A stretch of DNA of 64,000 nucleotides from Collinsella tanakaei (GCF_016900375.1 NZ_JACJKB010000012.1:1-64000), one strand, 5' to 3'. Shown: positions 1 through 11,015, counted from the first letter of the stretch. Program-made: numbers and translations. Notes: generated from the sequence alone by a model not told the origin.

Positions 1-54
1 TTGCGCGTTTGCTCAGCCTCGCGACCTCGCGGTTCGAGTCCCGGCAAGGCGCCC
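1..54 (+). tRNA. possible 3' end of a tRNA, cut by window edge
   Basis: A GGTTCGAGTCCC stretch resembles a T-loop and is followed at tRNA-like spacing by a 7-nt acceptor strand, a discriminator base and an encoded CCA at 52-54. Two of the five presumed T-stem pairs do not match, and the 5' half lies outside the window. It may be a real tRNA, a decayed one, or a chance match. Confidence 0.25.
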
Positions 55-93
55 AAAAACCGAAGGGCCCCGCAGCCGGGACCCGTCATAACC

Positions 94-178
94 TGGTAGG
101 GGCAGTGGGACTCGAACCCACAATCCTTGCGGCCGAAGATTTTAAGTCTTCTGCGTATGCCAATTCCGCCATGCCCCC
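94..178 (-). tRNA. tRNA-Leu (UAA)
   Basis: The reverse strand gives a type II tRNA with acceptor GGGGGCA pairing with TGCCCCT, the Leu-type D-arm GGCGGAATTGGC, anticodon loop CTTAAAA (anticodon UAA), a long variable arm, T-arm GTGGGTTCGAGTCCCAC and an encoded CCA at 94-96. The long variable arm and UAA anticodon fix the identity. It lies downstream of the ppx-like gene. Confidence 0.97.
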
Positions 179-194
179 GTGTGGGAGAAGTGTA

Positions 195-1160
195 TCACGA
201 GAGAACAGGTGTCCAACCGATAACGGGGTCCTGGCCGTCGAGCACCTCGCGCAGCGTTGCCGCCATGCCCACAAGCAGGCTGTTCTCGCTTACGATCAGC
301 GCGTTGTAACCCCCCGTGCGCAGAATCTCGCGGATGATGAGCGCGCCGCCAAGCATGACCGGAGCGCGCTTTGCCTGGATTCCGGGCAGCTGGGCGATCT
401 GATCCACCGTTCGCGGCGCCATGAGCGCGATGCACTTCTCGACGTCGGCGACCGTCAGTTCGTGCAGGTGCACGAACGCGGGGTCGTACGCCGCGAGCTC
501 GTTCGCCATGGCGACAAGCGTGGTCACCGTTCCGCCCACGGCAACAAGGCGGTCAGGGCACTGGCCGGCATCCTGCCAATACGACGACAGCAGGTCCGCC
601 GCCCATGCAGAAGCCTGTTCCATCTGGTCCGCCGCTGGCGGATTGTCCGCCAGGAATCGGTCGGTAATGCGTCGGCACCCGAGATTCAGCGATCGCAGGT
701 GCTCCAGGGAAAGCGGCTCGCCCGGCGAGTAGCGCCCCACCACGAGCTCCGTGGATCCGCCGCCGGAGTCGGCAACGGCGATGCGCTGGCCGGGAAAATC
801 GTGCGCGACACCATAGAACGTCAAGCGCGCCTCAACCTCGCCGGGGATGACCTGAGGACGCAGCCCCAGTTGCTCGAGCCCCTCGATGAGCGTCGCACCG
901 TTCTCCGCGTCGCGCGCAGCACTCGTCAACGTGGTGCACACGGCATCCGGAGCAAAGTCGTCAATGCGCCGGACGAATCCCGCGCAGGCCGCGAGCACGC
1001 GTCCGATCGCCGCCTCGCTCAGGCGGCCCGTCGCGTCGACGCCCTGCCCCAAGTCGGTGATCTCGGTCACCTTGCTCGATTGGACGATCGCCCCGCCCTC
1101 GACGCTTGCCAGCAGCAAACGCGACGAGACCGTACCCAAATCGATTGCCGCCACGCGCAT
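195..1160 (-). CDS. Ppx/GppA-family phosphatase
   Basis: The 321-aa protein belongs to the exopolyphosphatase / pppGpp phosphatase family of the ASKHA (actin-like ATPase) fold. Two phosphate-binding loops are visible: DLGTVSSRLL near residue 7, and DSGGGSTELV near 131. The length fits the short, two-domain family form, without the extra C-terminal domain of E. coli Ppx. The ATG at 1160 has GGAGGG just upstream and starts 9 bp after the ftsB-like stop, so the two genes are probably co-transcribed. It would hydrolyse polyphosphate or pppGpp; the sequence alone does not separate these roles. Confidence 0.9.
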   Translation of the reverse strand: MRVAAIDLGTVSSRLLLASVEGGAIVQSSKVTEITDLGQGVDATGRLSEAAIGRVLAACAGFVRRIDDFAPDAVCTTLTSAARDAENGATLIEGLEQLGLRPQVIPGEVEARLTFYGVAHDFPGQRIAVADSGGGSTELVVGRYSPGEPLSLEHLRSLNLGCRRITDRFLADNPPAADQMEQASAWAADLLSSYWQDAGQCPDRLVAVGGTVTTLVAMANELAAYDPAFVHLHELTVADVEKCIALMAPRTVDQIAQLPGIQAKRAPVMLGGALIIREILRTGGYNALIVSENSLLVGMAATLREVLDGQDPVIGWTPVLS

Positions 1161-1169
1161 TGCGCCCTC

Positions 1170-2108
1170 CTATTCAGTTGAGTCCGGAAGCTTCGGCTGC
1201 CCCTCGACGCCATCGAAGAAGAACAGCGAGTCGAGCATGTGGATGTACCACGGTGCCTCCTGCGCGGCGGCGAGCTCAGCCTGCTCGGCCTCGAGCGCCG
1301 TGGAGGGAACGTTGTCCTTGGACGCCGCAGCAGAATCGCCCTCTCCGACAGGGGTCTCCCCCTCCTTGCCTTCGGCGTCCGCGCCCTCGGAATCCTGTTT
1401 GTCTGCATCCTCGGAGCCGGCAGCGTCGACATCGTCCTGCCCGGTCACCTCGATGCGCGTCTCGCCCGGAAGCACCATATCGAGCTCAGAGCGAGCAGCC
1501 TCCTCGATGCCCTCCTGCGAAAGATAGCGATTGACATCCTCCTGCAGGCCTTCGTTATACGCCTCGCGCAGATCGACCTGACGGCTCAGGATATCCTGCG
1601 TGCGATACGCCACATAGAGGTTGCGGATGGGAAAGTACAGCCCGATGACAACCGCCAGCACGACCAGCGCGATGAAGAGCGGCTTGGTATTGCCTGTCAC
1701 GAATCCGTACACGGCCTGGACGACGCGGTTGTCCACCGCATACTTCATGAAGCTCGAGGAACGGCGCGGCGAGCGCGCGGCGGCGCGAGCGGCCTCACGC
1801 GTTGCCTGATTCCCCTTGGATCCGCCCGCGCGGTAGCGCGCGCCTCGCGTTGCGCCGGAACGCTCCGACGGCCGCGATCCGTCTCGACGGGATGAGGAGC
1901 GCGCATCCATGCGCCGACCTCCGCGATTGTGCACCTCGGAGACGCGTGCACCGGATGCCGAACGGTAGCCGGGACCACCCGACCCCGCGGACGATGTCGC
2001 GAGCGTCCCAGGTGCAGCCGTATAGCCCGGCGCCGACGAACGGCGGGACGAAGCGCGCCCGCGGTCGGCCGAGGCGAGAGGTATAGATCTGTTGCGGTAG
2101 TCGTTCAT
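1170..2108 (-). CDS. FtsB/DivIC-like septum formation initiator
   Basis: This 312-aa bitopic membrane protein has a long, Arg/Ser/Gly-rich cytoplasmic N-terminus (1-140), one membrane span (about 143-162) and a short extracytoplasmic coiled-coil region ending near 223 with the DivIC-type LSQEGIEEAARSELDMVLPGE stretch split around residues 196-216. An acidic, low-complexity tail follows. In this family the protein joins FtsL and FtsQ in the divisome. Placement between enolase and the Ppx/GppA gene is the usual actinobacterial order; the DUF501 gene often found there is absent. The long disordered N-terminus is unusual compared with about 100-aa FtsB of proteobacteria. Confidence 0.85.
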   Translation of the reverse strand: MNDYRNRSIPLASADRGRASSRRSSAPGYTAAPGTLATSSAGSGGPGYRSASGARVSEVHNRGGRRMDARSSSRRDGSRPSERSGATRGARYRAGGSKGNQATREAARAAARSPRRSSSFMKYAVDNRVVQAVYGFVTGNTKPLFIALVVLAVVIGLYFPIRNLYVAYRTQDILSRQVDLREAYNEGLQEDVNRYLSQEGIEEAARSELDMVLPGETRIEVTGQDDVDAAGSEDADKQDSEGADAEGKEGETPVGEGDSAAASKDNVPSTALEAEQAELAAAQEAPWYIHMLDSLFFFDGVEGQPKLPDSTE

Positions 2109-2210
2109 AGACGCCTTGTGTGATTAGAGTGCATGTGCGCTTGCCCATAAAGTTATACCACGCGCCCCGAGGTCAGTTGTGCAGGGTTTGCGCGAGGTCG
2201 GCATGCTCAA

Positions 2211-2270
2211 CCAAATGCGAGAGCGGGACCGTCGCCACCTGGGCGACGGTCCCGCTCGGCTCACATTTGG
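2211..2270 (-). terminator. strong hairpin after eno
   Basis: A 16-bp perfect stem (2221-2236 with 2242-2257) and an outer CCAAATG/CATTTGG arm form a nested hairpin 13 bp beyond the enolase stop codon. It probably ends or attenuates eno transcription ahead of the ftsB-like gene. Confidence 0.8.
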
Positions 2271-2282
2271 AGACGGCCCGCT

Positions 2283-3629
<1,347 letters not shown>

Positions 3630-3721
3630 CTAAGCAAACTTTAGCCATTATGCCCGATTTTCCCGAAATCACACCGCGATTGCAAAAAAGTTAGCTATCG
3701 CCAACCAAAAGAGCGCGGCTC

Positions 3722-4633
3722 CTAGGCGCGCACGGCGTCAGGGCTTGCCCCTTCATCGGCGGCGGAGCCCTCCTTCAGCTTGACGGCGTCCCACAGCTCG
3801 TTGAGCTCTCCGGTTGAGAGGCCCTCCAGGGCGACGCCGCGCTCGTAGGCCACGTCCTCCATGGCGCCCCAGCGGCTTCGGAACTTTGCCGTACTCGCGC
3901 GCAGAGCGCTCTCGGCATCAATACCCTCCTTGCGCGCCACGTTGACGAGCGCGAACAGGATGTCGCCGAACTCGGCCTCGCGCGCCGCGGACCCCACGGG
4001 CTCGGCATCGAACTCAGCGCGCTCCTCGGCGACCTTGTCCCACACGTCCTCGACGGTATCCCACTCGAAGCCCACGGCTGCCGCCTTGCGCGATACCTTC
4101 TGAGCCTGCATGAGCGCCGGGAGGGAGCGCGGTACACCGTCGAGCAGCCCGGCGGGCCGCTCGCTCGCGGCGGCGGCCTCGGCGTCGCGCGTCTCCTTTT
4201 CGGCAAGCTTCACCTGGTCCCAGATGTCGAGCACCTCATCGGCACTCGACGCCGACGCGTGCTCGCCGAACACATGGGGATGGCGGCGGATGAGCTTCTC
4301 GTCGATCTCGCGCGCCACATCGGCCAGCGTGAACTCGGCTGCATCGGCCGCGATCTGCGCATGCAGCACCACCTGCATCAGCACGTCGCCGAGCTCCTCG
4401 CGCAGGTGCGCCACGTCGTCATCTTCGATGCAATCGACGGCCTCGTAGGCCTCCTCGATCATGTTCTTGGCAATGCTCGCGTGTGTCTGCTTGCGATCCC
4501 ACGGGCAGCCATCGGGCTGGCGCAGGCGCCAGATGGTGTTCACGAGCGACTGCAGCTCCTCCCGCGCATCGCAGAGAGTCGACATATCGCGGCAGGATTC
4601 GTCCAGCTTGGCGGTTTTCTTTTGGTCGGCCAT
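3722..4633 (-). CDS. mazG: nucleoside triphosphate pyrophosphohydrolase MazG
   Basis: The 303-aa protein has two MazG folds. The first carries CPWDRKQTHASI, the metal-binding EEAYEA and EELGDVLMQVVLHA helices (about residues 44-95). The second, degenerate one lies around 185-265 (EERAEFDAE, EFGDILFALVNVAR). MazG hydrolyses NTPs to NMP and pyrophosphate and acts in nucleotide-pool cleaning and ppGpp control. The ATG at 4633 has GGAGGAG upstream, which overlaps the end of the yfcE-like gene; the two ORFs are 3 bp apart, so translation is probably coupled. Confidence 0.95.
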   Translation of the reverse strand: MADQKKTAKLDESCRDMSTLCDAREELQSLVNTIWRLRQPDGCPWDRKQTHASIAKNMIEEAYEAVDCIEDDDVAHLREELGDVLMQVVLHAQIAADAAEFTLADVAREIDEKLIRRHPHVFGEHASASSADEVLDIWDQVKLAEKETRDAEAAAASERPAGLLDGVPRSLPALMQAQKVSRKAAAVGFEWDTVEDVWDKVAEERAEFDAEPVGSAAREAEFGDILFALVNVARKEGIDAESALRASTAKFRSRWGAMEDVAYERGVALEGLSTGELNELWDAVKLKEGSAADEGASPDAVRA

Positions 4634-4636
4634 GCG

Positions 4637-5206
4637 CTACTCCTCCTCCATCACCACATGGCGAAACGCGTCCTCCATGGGCAGCGAACTGTCGTAGATG
4701 CCATAGCTGTGGCTGCCGTCCTTGGGGATGGACACGCTGCCGGGGTTGAACGCCCAGATGCCCGGATGGCCCGGCACCGCCTCGTTCACCTTCACGTGCG
4801 TGTGGCCGTACACGATGGCCGACCTCTCGGGCAGCGGCGGCAGGTTGTCGACGCTGTTGTGGAAACCCGCGCCGAACACGTGCCCGTGGGTGCAGAACAG
4901 CTGGCGGCCGCCCTCGTCGAGCACGACGGCGCTATCGGCCATGCAGGGGAACGTGAGGACCATCTGGTCGACCTCGGCCTCGCAGTTGCCGCGCACCGCC
5001 ACGACGCACCCACTGGCAGCAAGCTCGTTCAGCTGCGGGATGACGCGCTTGGGGGCGTAGTCGCGCGGCAGGTCGTTGCGCGGCCCGTGGTAGAGCAGGT
5101 CGCCCAGCAGCAGGACGCGGTCGGGCTGCTCGCGGTCGATGGCCTCGATAAGGCGCTCGGTCCAGTAGGCAGAACCGTGTATATCGGATGCGATGAGGAA
5201 CTTCAT
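4637..5206 (-). CDS. YfcE-type metallophosphodiesterase
   Basis: This 189-aa calcineurin-like phosphoesterase shows the five metal-site motifs in order: DIHGS (8-12), GDLLYHGPRN (about 35), GNCE, THGH and GHTH. It matches E. coli YfcE/Vps29-like phosphodiesterases in size and layout, which cleave model phosphodiesters with Mn; the natural substrate is unknown. The start has GAAAGGA upstream. It is the first gene of a probable two-gene unit with mazG. Confidence 0.93.
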   Translation of the reverse strand: MKFLIASDIHGSAYWTERLIEAIDREQPDRVLLLGDLLYHGPRNDLPRDYAPKRVIPQLNELAASGCVVAVRGNCEAEVDQMVLTFPCMADSAVVLDEGGRQLFCTHGHVFGAGFHNSVDNLPPLPERSAIVYGHTHVKVNEAVPGHPGIWAFNPGSVSIPKDGSHSYGIYDSSLPMEDAFRHVVMEEE

Positions 5207-5266
5207 GAGGAAATCCTTTCGTTATGGGGCCGCGGGATCGGATGGCGCTGTGGCTACGCCGAAAAA

Positions 5267-5635
5267 CTAAGCGATGGGGTCGTGGCTCACGCGATGCGCC
5301 ACATAGGCAAAAGCGGCGACGATGAGCGCGTTTACGATCACGGACACGATGACGTCGCCGGTGAGGATGAGCAGCAGCACGCTGCCGAGATTTGCCCATA
5401 CCGCGAGCACGATGATCAAGAAGAGCTTGGAAACCTTGAGCCGGTCTCCGCCCGTACGCAGGCCGAAGATGCCCAACAGCAGCGAGAAGATGACGGTGAG
5501 CGCAAGGCAGAGCAGCTGAAGCGGCTCGAACGGATGGCCCGAGGTGTAGAGCACGCGAGCGGTGATACTCAGGTCGACCGCGCCGACGATAGCGAGAAAG
5601 CTCAGAACCTTGAGCGCCCTTTGCATAACGGACAA
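5267..5635 (-). CDS. small multi-span membrane protein, unknown
   Basis: The 122-aa product is almost entirely hydrophobic, with about four membrane segments and short charged loops such as RTGGDRLKVSK. I chose the TTG at 5635 because AAAGGAAGG lies 8 nt upstream; an ATG at 5626 is too far from that site, and the longer in-frame ATG at 5695 would add an Arg-rich tail with no ribosome site. No enzyme motif is visible. The gene stands alone between yfcE and larC. Confidence 0.7.
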   Translation of the reverse strand: MSVMQRALKVLSFLAIVGAVDLSITARVLYTSGHPFEPLQLLCLALTVIFSLLLGIFGLRTGGDRLKVSKLFLIIVLAVWANLGSVLLLILTGDVIVSVIVNALIVAAFAYVAHRVSHDPIA

Positions 5636-5731
5636 CGTGACCGCCTTCCTTTCGGGACGCGCGACGGCGATGCGCGCAGTGTGCACGCCTTGCATTGTAC
5701 CCCGCGCCTCAACGGCCGGGCGGCAGCGCTG

Positions 5732-7162
<1,431 letters not shown>

Positions 7163-7166
7163 GGCC

Positions 7167-7931
7167 TTACGCCTCCTTGCCCGGAAGATGATTGATGAGA
7201 GACGCCTGGTAGGCAGCCCCGAATCCGTTGTCCACGTTCACCACAGATACTCCGCTCGCGCAGCTGTTGACCATGGCGAGCAGTGTGGCGAGACCTCCCA
7301 TGTTGGCCCCGTATCCCACGCTCGTGGGAACCGCGATCACCGGGCAAGCGGCAAGTCCGCCCACAACGCTCGCCAGCGCCCCCTCCATGCCCGCGATGGC
7401 GATGATCACCTGGGCGCGCGCGATCTGCTCGCCGTGACGCAGCAGCCGGTGGATGCCCGCGACGCCAGCATCGCTCACGCACTCGACGCGATTGCCCAGA
7501 AAGCGCGCCGTCAGTGCCGCCTCCTCGGCCACGGGCTGATCGGACGTCCCCGCCGTGATCACCAAGATCGTTCCGTTGCCATCGGGCTCGGGCAGCTCGC
7601 CCACCACGCCCGCTCGGGCATCGCCGTAGTAGGTAACATCGCATCCCAAGCGCTCGAGCTCATGCGCCTTATCGGCATCGAGCCTCGTGATGAGCACCCG
7701 CTGCTGGCCGGCATCGAGCATCGCGCGGACGATGCCCGCAATCTGGGATGCCGTCTTGCCCGCGCCGTAGATGACCTCGGACACGCCGGTTCGCATGCCG
7801 CGCCCCGTATCGACCTGGGCATAACCCAAGTCCGCCACAGATTCCAGGTGAACACGCTCGACCAGCTGCTCGGGCGTCATCGTGCCCATGGCAACGGCGC
7901 GTGCAAGCGCCTCAAGGTCTGATGCATCCAT
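7167..7931 (-). CDS. larB: LarB, pyridinium-3,5-biscarboxylate mononucleotide synthase
   Basis: LarB carboxylates and hydrolyses nicotinic acid adenine dinucleotide, the first step of nickel-pincer nucleotide synthesis. The 254-aa protein has the AIR-carboxylase-like C-terminal half: TAGTSDQPVAEEAALTARFL near 132, AGMEGALASVVGGL and VIAVPTSVGYGAN near 190-215. The N-terminal part has the DTGRGMRTGVSEVIYGAGKT motif of LarB. Its stop codon lies 4 bp from the larC start, so the two are one unit. The sulphur-transfer enzyme LarE and a LarA target are not in this window. Confidence 0.93.
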   Translation of the reverse strand: MDASDLEALARAVAMGTMTPEQLVERVHLESVADLGYAQVDTGRGMRTGVSEVIYGAGKTASQIAGIVRAMLDAGQQRVLITRLDADKAHELERLGCDVTYYGDARAGVVGELPEPDGNGTILVITAGTSDQPVAEEAALTARFLGNRVECVSDAGVAGIHRLLRHGEQIARAQVIIAIAGMEGALASVVGGLAACPVIAVPTSVGYGANMGGLATLLAMVNSCASGVSVVNVDNGFGAAYQASLINHLPGKEA

Positions 7932-8045
7932 GGTGTTCCTCCCTTTGACGCGGCGGTGATATTTCCAGCCGCTCTAGACGCTATCATATGAAACCAGTTT
8001 GAGGTCGTGGTTTCGCGTGTCAAACCGACAGGGGCCGCAGGTGGC

Positions 8046-8085
8046 TGCATGCAGGCACCGGCTCCGCTTAGGATAGCGGCATGCA
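8046..8085. other. nested hairpin between divergent larB and membrane gene
   Basis: TGCATGC (8046-8052) pairs with GCATGCA (8079-8085) and encloses CCGCT/AGCGG around TAGGAT. It lies in the 243-bp divergent gap. It could be a leader structure for either gene or a regulator site; no known riboswitch core was recognised. Confidence 0.35.
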
Positions 8086-8174
8086 AACCATACCTTAACC
8101 CAGCGATACCCGACCCGTCCGCCCCAAGAGGGGGCACGCCGCACGCGCCTCTTTGGCCCACAGGAGGATGACAT

Positions 8175-8603
8175 ATGTCCGATACCGATATCGTCACCGA
8201 GAACACGGACGATAGCATCGAGCCCTCCGCCGTCGCGGAGCCGGCGGTCACCGCCGAGGACAGCAACGCTGCCGCGTCGACGGAGCCCGAGGTCCCCTCC
8301 GAGCTCGGCAATGTCGACGCAGACCAGACCGTCAGCGCAAACGATTCCATCAGCTCCATGCTCTCCATCTGCTCGGCGGGAGTCGGCGTGATCGGCGTCA
8401 TCCTCGCCGTCTTCGTCAGCTGGATTCTGAGCGTTCTTGCGGGCATCATCGCGTTTGCGCTCGCACAGCTCGCAGCCAGCAAGCACGCGCCCTACCCTGC
8501 CGCCATCCGCGCAGGAAGGATCCTGGGCGTCCTGTGCATCGTCGCCAACATCGCGTTGGTGGCGATCTACATCTATCAGCTCATGAGCCTCGGGGTTTTG
8601 TAG
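8175..8603 (+). CDS. membrane protein with acidic N-terminus, unknown
   Basis: The 142-aa protein has a disordered Glu/Asp/Ala-rich first half (1-60) followed by two hydrophobic blocks, about 65-95 and 118-140, separated by a small loop with KHAPYPAAIRAGR. This layout resembles small DUF4190-like membrane proteins, but the match is only by general pattern. CAGGAGG lies 8 nt before the ATG. It is divergent from larB and is followed by the first copy of the 161-bp inverted-repeat element. Confidence 0.8.
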   Translation: MSDTDIVTENTDDSIEPSAVAEPAVTAEDSNAAASTEPEVPSELGNVDADQTVSANDSISSMLSICSAGVGVIGVILAVFVSWILSVLAGIIAFALAQLAASKHAPYPAAIRAGRILGVLCIVANIALVAIYIYQLMSLGVL

Positions 8604-8656
8604 CCATCGGCGCCGGGCCGTCCGTCTTTATGCAGCAAGACCGCGGCCTCTCGAGT

Positions 8657-8817
8657 TATGAACCCCGTTTTCAGCGAATCTATTCGAACCCAGCGAGCAT
8701 GCCCCTGTTTTGCGCGAATAGGTGTTAGCGTTTTCGCAGGTAAAAGTCTTGCCGGTTGAGAGCCGGGTCCTCGATACTCGGCCCGTCAGGAAAGATTCGC
8801 TGAAAACGGACTTCATA
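8657..8817. repeat. 161-bp element with 24-bp terminal inverted repeats, copy 1
   Basis: The ends read TATGAACCCCGTTTTCAGCG... and its inverse, ...GATTCGCTGAAAACGGACTTCATA. The core around 8724-8760 (TTCGCAGGTAAAAGTCTTGCC) is shared with the copy at 22145. It occupies most of the 304-bp convergent gap between the membrane gene and the Spx-like gene; nothing else is seen in that gap. Confidence 0.85.
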
Positions 8818-8907
8818 CCTTCGCTCTTCGACCGAACAGCACGATAAAAGGCGGAAAGCTGCCTCGTGCAGCCTCCCGCCTCGCAGGAAATCAGATGTTC
8901 GCGCGCC

Positions 8908-9267
8908 CTAAAGCAGCGCTTCCTCCCACGCAGCCTCCTTGAAACCCACGAGCACGCCGTCGTCGGCCACCACGATCGGACGCTTGACCAGCATGCCGTC
9001 GGTTGCCAGCAGAGCAAAAGCCTCCTCGTCGGACATTCCCGCGTCGAGCTTGGCTTTGACGCCCAGCTCGCGATATTTCATGCCGCTCGTGTTGAAGAAG
9101 CGGCGTACCGGCAGGCCGGATTTCTGCTGCCATGCGGAGAGCTCCTCCGCCGTGGGGTTATCCTCCACGATGTGGCGGTCATCGTATGCCACGCCGTGGT
9201 CGTCCAGCCACTTCTTGGCCTTCTTGCAGGTGCTGCACTTGGGATACTCGGCAAACAGGATAGACAT
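8908..9267 (-). CDS. Spx/ArsC-family thioredoxin-fold protein
   Basis: The 119-aa protein has the ArsC/Spx fold: a CSTC redox pair at residues 11-14, then KKAKKWLDDHG, the RRFFNTSGMKYRELG stretch, and the terminal KRPIVVADDGVLVGFKEAAWEE segment in which the Arg of RPIV is conserved. Family members are arsenate reductases or RNA-polymerase-binding stress regulators such as Spx; the CxxC fits either. The ATG at 9267 has AGGAGGAG upstream and fits family length, so the longer upstream reading frame is not used. Confidence 0.88.
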   Translation of the reverse strand: MSILFAEYPKCSTCKKAKKWLDDHGVAYDDRHIVEDNPTAEELSAWQQKSGLPVRRFFNTSGMKYRELGVKAKLDAGMSDEEAFALLATDGMLVKRPIVVADDGVLVGFKEAAWEEALL

Positions 9268-9319
9268 CGGCTCCTCCTCCGCATGCGGGCGTTGCTGACT
9301 CCATCCTACCCCGGCCGGC

Positions 9320-9958
9320 CTAGCGCGATACGCTCGCCTCGCGCAGGGCCGCAAGCTCGGAGCGCCCGTGGATGCCCAGTTTGCCGTAGATCTGCTGCAG
9401 GCGGCTGTTCACGGCGGCTTCGCTCAGCACGAGCCGCTGCGCGATATCGGAGGTCGTTGCGCCATCGGCCGCCAGCAGGGCCGTCTCGACCTCGGCTTCG
9501 GTCAGCCCACGATCCGCCAGCCCGTGCGCAAAGGAGCGGCTGTGCAGCCACGCCTGCGCCTCCTCGCGCGTGGACACGCCGAGCTTCTCGTAGGCGCGCG
9601 TGCTGTAGGTGCCCACCGTGGAGCGCGAGACTCCCAGGTCGTCCGCCAGCGCAGCGAGCGTCATGCCTTCGCAGGTGGCCAGCAGCACGGTGCGCTCGCG
9701 GCGCGTGAGACCGGCGTCGGCGAGGTCGACTTCCAGGCGCGCGCGTTCCAAATCGCGCGTCAGCTTCTCGCGGTTGGCATCGGCCTCGACTGAGGAGGCG
9801 AGGGTGGGTGCCGGCTGCGGCGCAGGCGGCTGGTTCTTCCCGCTGCGCAGATACTTAACGGCAACGAGCACAGCAAGCACGAACAAAACGATCGGTGCGA
9901 TCACGCTCGTTCCGTAATACCAAGCGACGATGAACCATTCAAATCCCTGCGGCATCAT
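9320..9958 (-). CDS. membrane-anchored protein with two LuxR-type HTH domains
   Basis: The 212-aa product begins with one strong membrane span (about 9-37), then a Pro/Ala linker and a short coiled helix. Two separate LuxR/GerE-like helix-turn-helix units follow: about 83-130 (LTRRERTVLLATCEGMTLAALADD..., SRSTVGTYSTRAYEKLGV) and about 150-205 (LTEAEVETALLAADGATTSDIA..., AAVNSRLQQIYGKLGI). The ATG at 9958 has GGAGG 8 nt upstream. A tandem pair of HTHs on one membrane-tethered chain is uncommon. It lies just upstream of the Spx-like gene on the same strand and could regulate it; that is inference. Confidence 0.75.
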   Translation of the reverse strand: MMPQGFEWFIVAWYYGTSVIAPIVLFVLAVLVAVKYLRSGKNQPPAPQPAPTLASSVEADANREKLTRDLERARLEVDLADAGLTRRERTVLLATCEGMTLAALADDLGVSRSTVGTYSTRAYEKLGVSTREEAQAWLHSRSFAHGLADRGLTEAEVETALLAADGATTSDIAQRLVLSEAAVNSRLQQIYGKLGIHGRSELAALREASVSR

Positions 9959-10101
9959 GGCGAACACCTCCGTCAGATCGGCGATTTCCTAGTTGGAGTA
10001 TGCCCAAAACGCAGCGCTCGGTCTGTCGTGCAAGCTGATGATTATCGACGCGTTTGCGCAGGTCGCACCCGTCGTGCAACGCAAATCTCGCAAGCTCTTC
10101 C

Positions 10102-10419
10102 CTACCGATGGCGTGCATCGAGCTCGCCGGCGAGCTCTTCGAGCGTGATGCCATAGCGCTCGAGCGTGACCATCAGGTGGTACACAAGGTCGGCAGCCTC
10201 ATAGCGGATGTGGTCGTGATCGTCGTCCTTGCAGGCCATGATGACCTCGCTCGCCTCCTCGGCGAGCTTCTTGAGCAGGCTGTCCGCCTCGCCCTGCAGA
10301 AGCTTGGCGGTATAGGACACCTCCGGCGACGCGTCAGCGCGGCCGTGGATCACCTCCGCAAGCCCGGTCAGCGTCTCGCCGATGTTGCCATCCTGAACGT
10401 TAGCGGTGCGAACACCCAT
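10102..10419 (-). CDS. hisE: phosphoribosyl-ATP pyrophosphatase HisE
   Basis: HisE converts PR-ATP to PR-AMP, step 2 of histidine synthesis. The 105-aa protein is the all-alpha MazG-like fold with SYTAKLLQGEADSLLKKLAEE, EVIMACKDDD and RYEAADLVYHLMVTL, including the acidic metal-binding residues. It is the last gene of the his operon; hisI ends 39 bp upstream. In some bacteria HisE is fused to HisI, but here the two are separate. Confidence 0.95.
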   Translation of the reverse strand: MGVRTANVQDGNIGETLTGLAEVIHGRADASPEVSYTAKLLQGEADSLLKKLAEEASEVIMACKDDDHDHIRYEAADLVYHLMVTLERYGITLEELAGELDARHR

Positions 10420-10458
10420 GAGCGGTTCCTTTCTTTCGAAGCCGTCAGCGAGCGGGGT

Positions 10459-10779
10459 CTAGGCGCTCAAGCTGCGGAAAAAGCAGGTTCGGTTGCCGGT
10501 ATGGCAGGCGGGGCCGGGCGAATCGACCAGCGCGAGCAGCGTATCGGCATCGCAGTCGACGCGCAGCTCGCGAAGCTGTTGCATGTTGCCGCTCGTCGCC
10601 CCCTTGTTCCACAGCTCCTGCCGGCTGCGGCTCCAAAACCAGGTGGTGCCGGTCTCGAGCGTGAGACGCACCGACTCGGCGTTCATCCACGCGACCATCA
10701 GAACCTCGCCGGTATCGTATTGCTGCACGACGCACGGGATAAGCCCCTGCGCGTCGAACTTGAGCTCGCTGATATCCAT
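10459..10779 (-). CDS. hisI: phosphoribosyl-AMP cyclohydrolase HisI
   Basis: HisI opens the purine ring of PR-AMP, step 3 of the pathway. The 106-aa protein has the [14 protein letters not shown] and [20 protein letters not shown] segments and the zinc/magnesium site in [28 protein letters not shown] precedes the ATG. An 88-bp perfect inverted repeat separates it from hisF upstream. Confidence 0.96.
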   Translation of the reverse strand: MDISELKFDAQGLIPCVVQQYDTGEVLMVAWMNAESVRLTLETGTTWFWSRSRQELWNKGATSGNMQQLRELRVDCDADTLLALVDSPGPACHTGNRTCFFRSLSA

Positions 10780-10802
10780 ATCCGATCCTTTCGAAGCGTA
10801 CC

Positions 10803-11008
10803 GTGTCCACTTTCAGGACGGAGATGTTTTCGGACACCGGGCGCCGCGGGCTGGCCTCTGTGGGGACGTAGCCGGGAGGCGCCACGCCGGCCACCACGGC
10901 GAGGACGCCGTCCGGGGTCCCCGGCGTGGCGCCTCCCGGCTACGTCCCCACAGAGGCCAGCCCGCGGCGCCCGGTGTCCGAAAACATCTCCGTCCTGAAA
11001 GTGGACAC
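10803..11008. repeat. 88-bp perfect inverted repeat inside the his operon
   Basis: Arms 10803-10890 and 10921-11008 are identical over 88/88 bases with a 30-nt loop that itself contains ACGGCG/CGCCGT. The outer 33 bp match a dispersed unit also found at 41639. It fills the hisF-hisI gap and would fold into a very long hairpin in the his mRNA. Confidence 0.97.
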
Positions 11009-11015
11009 AGCGAGA

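Noticed and set aside
7932-8174. NiCo or cobalamin riboswitch upstream of larB
   Set aside because: Hairpins are present but I could not match the conserved cores of either riboswitch; a covariance search would be decisive.
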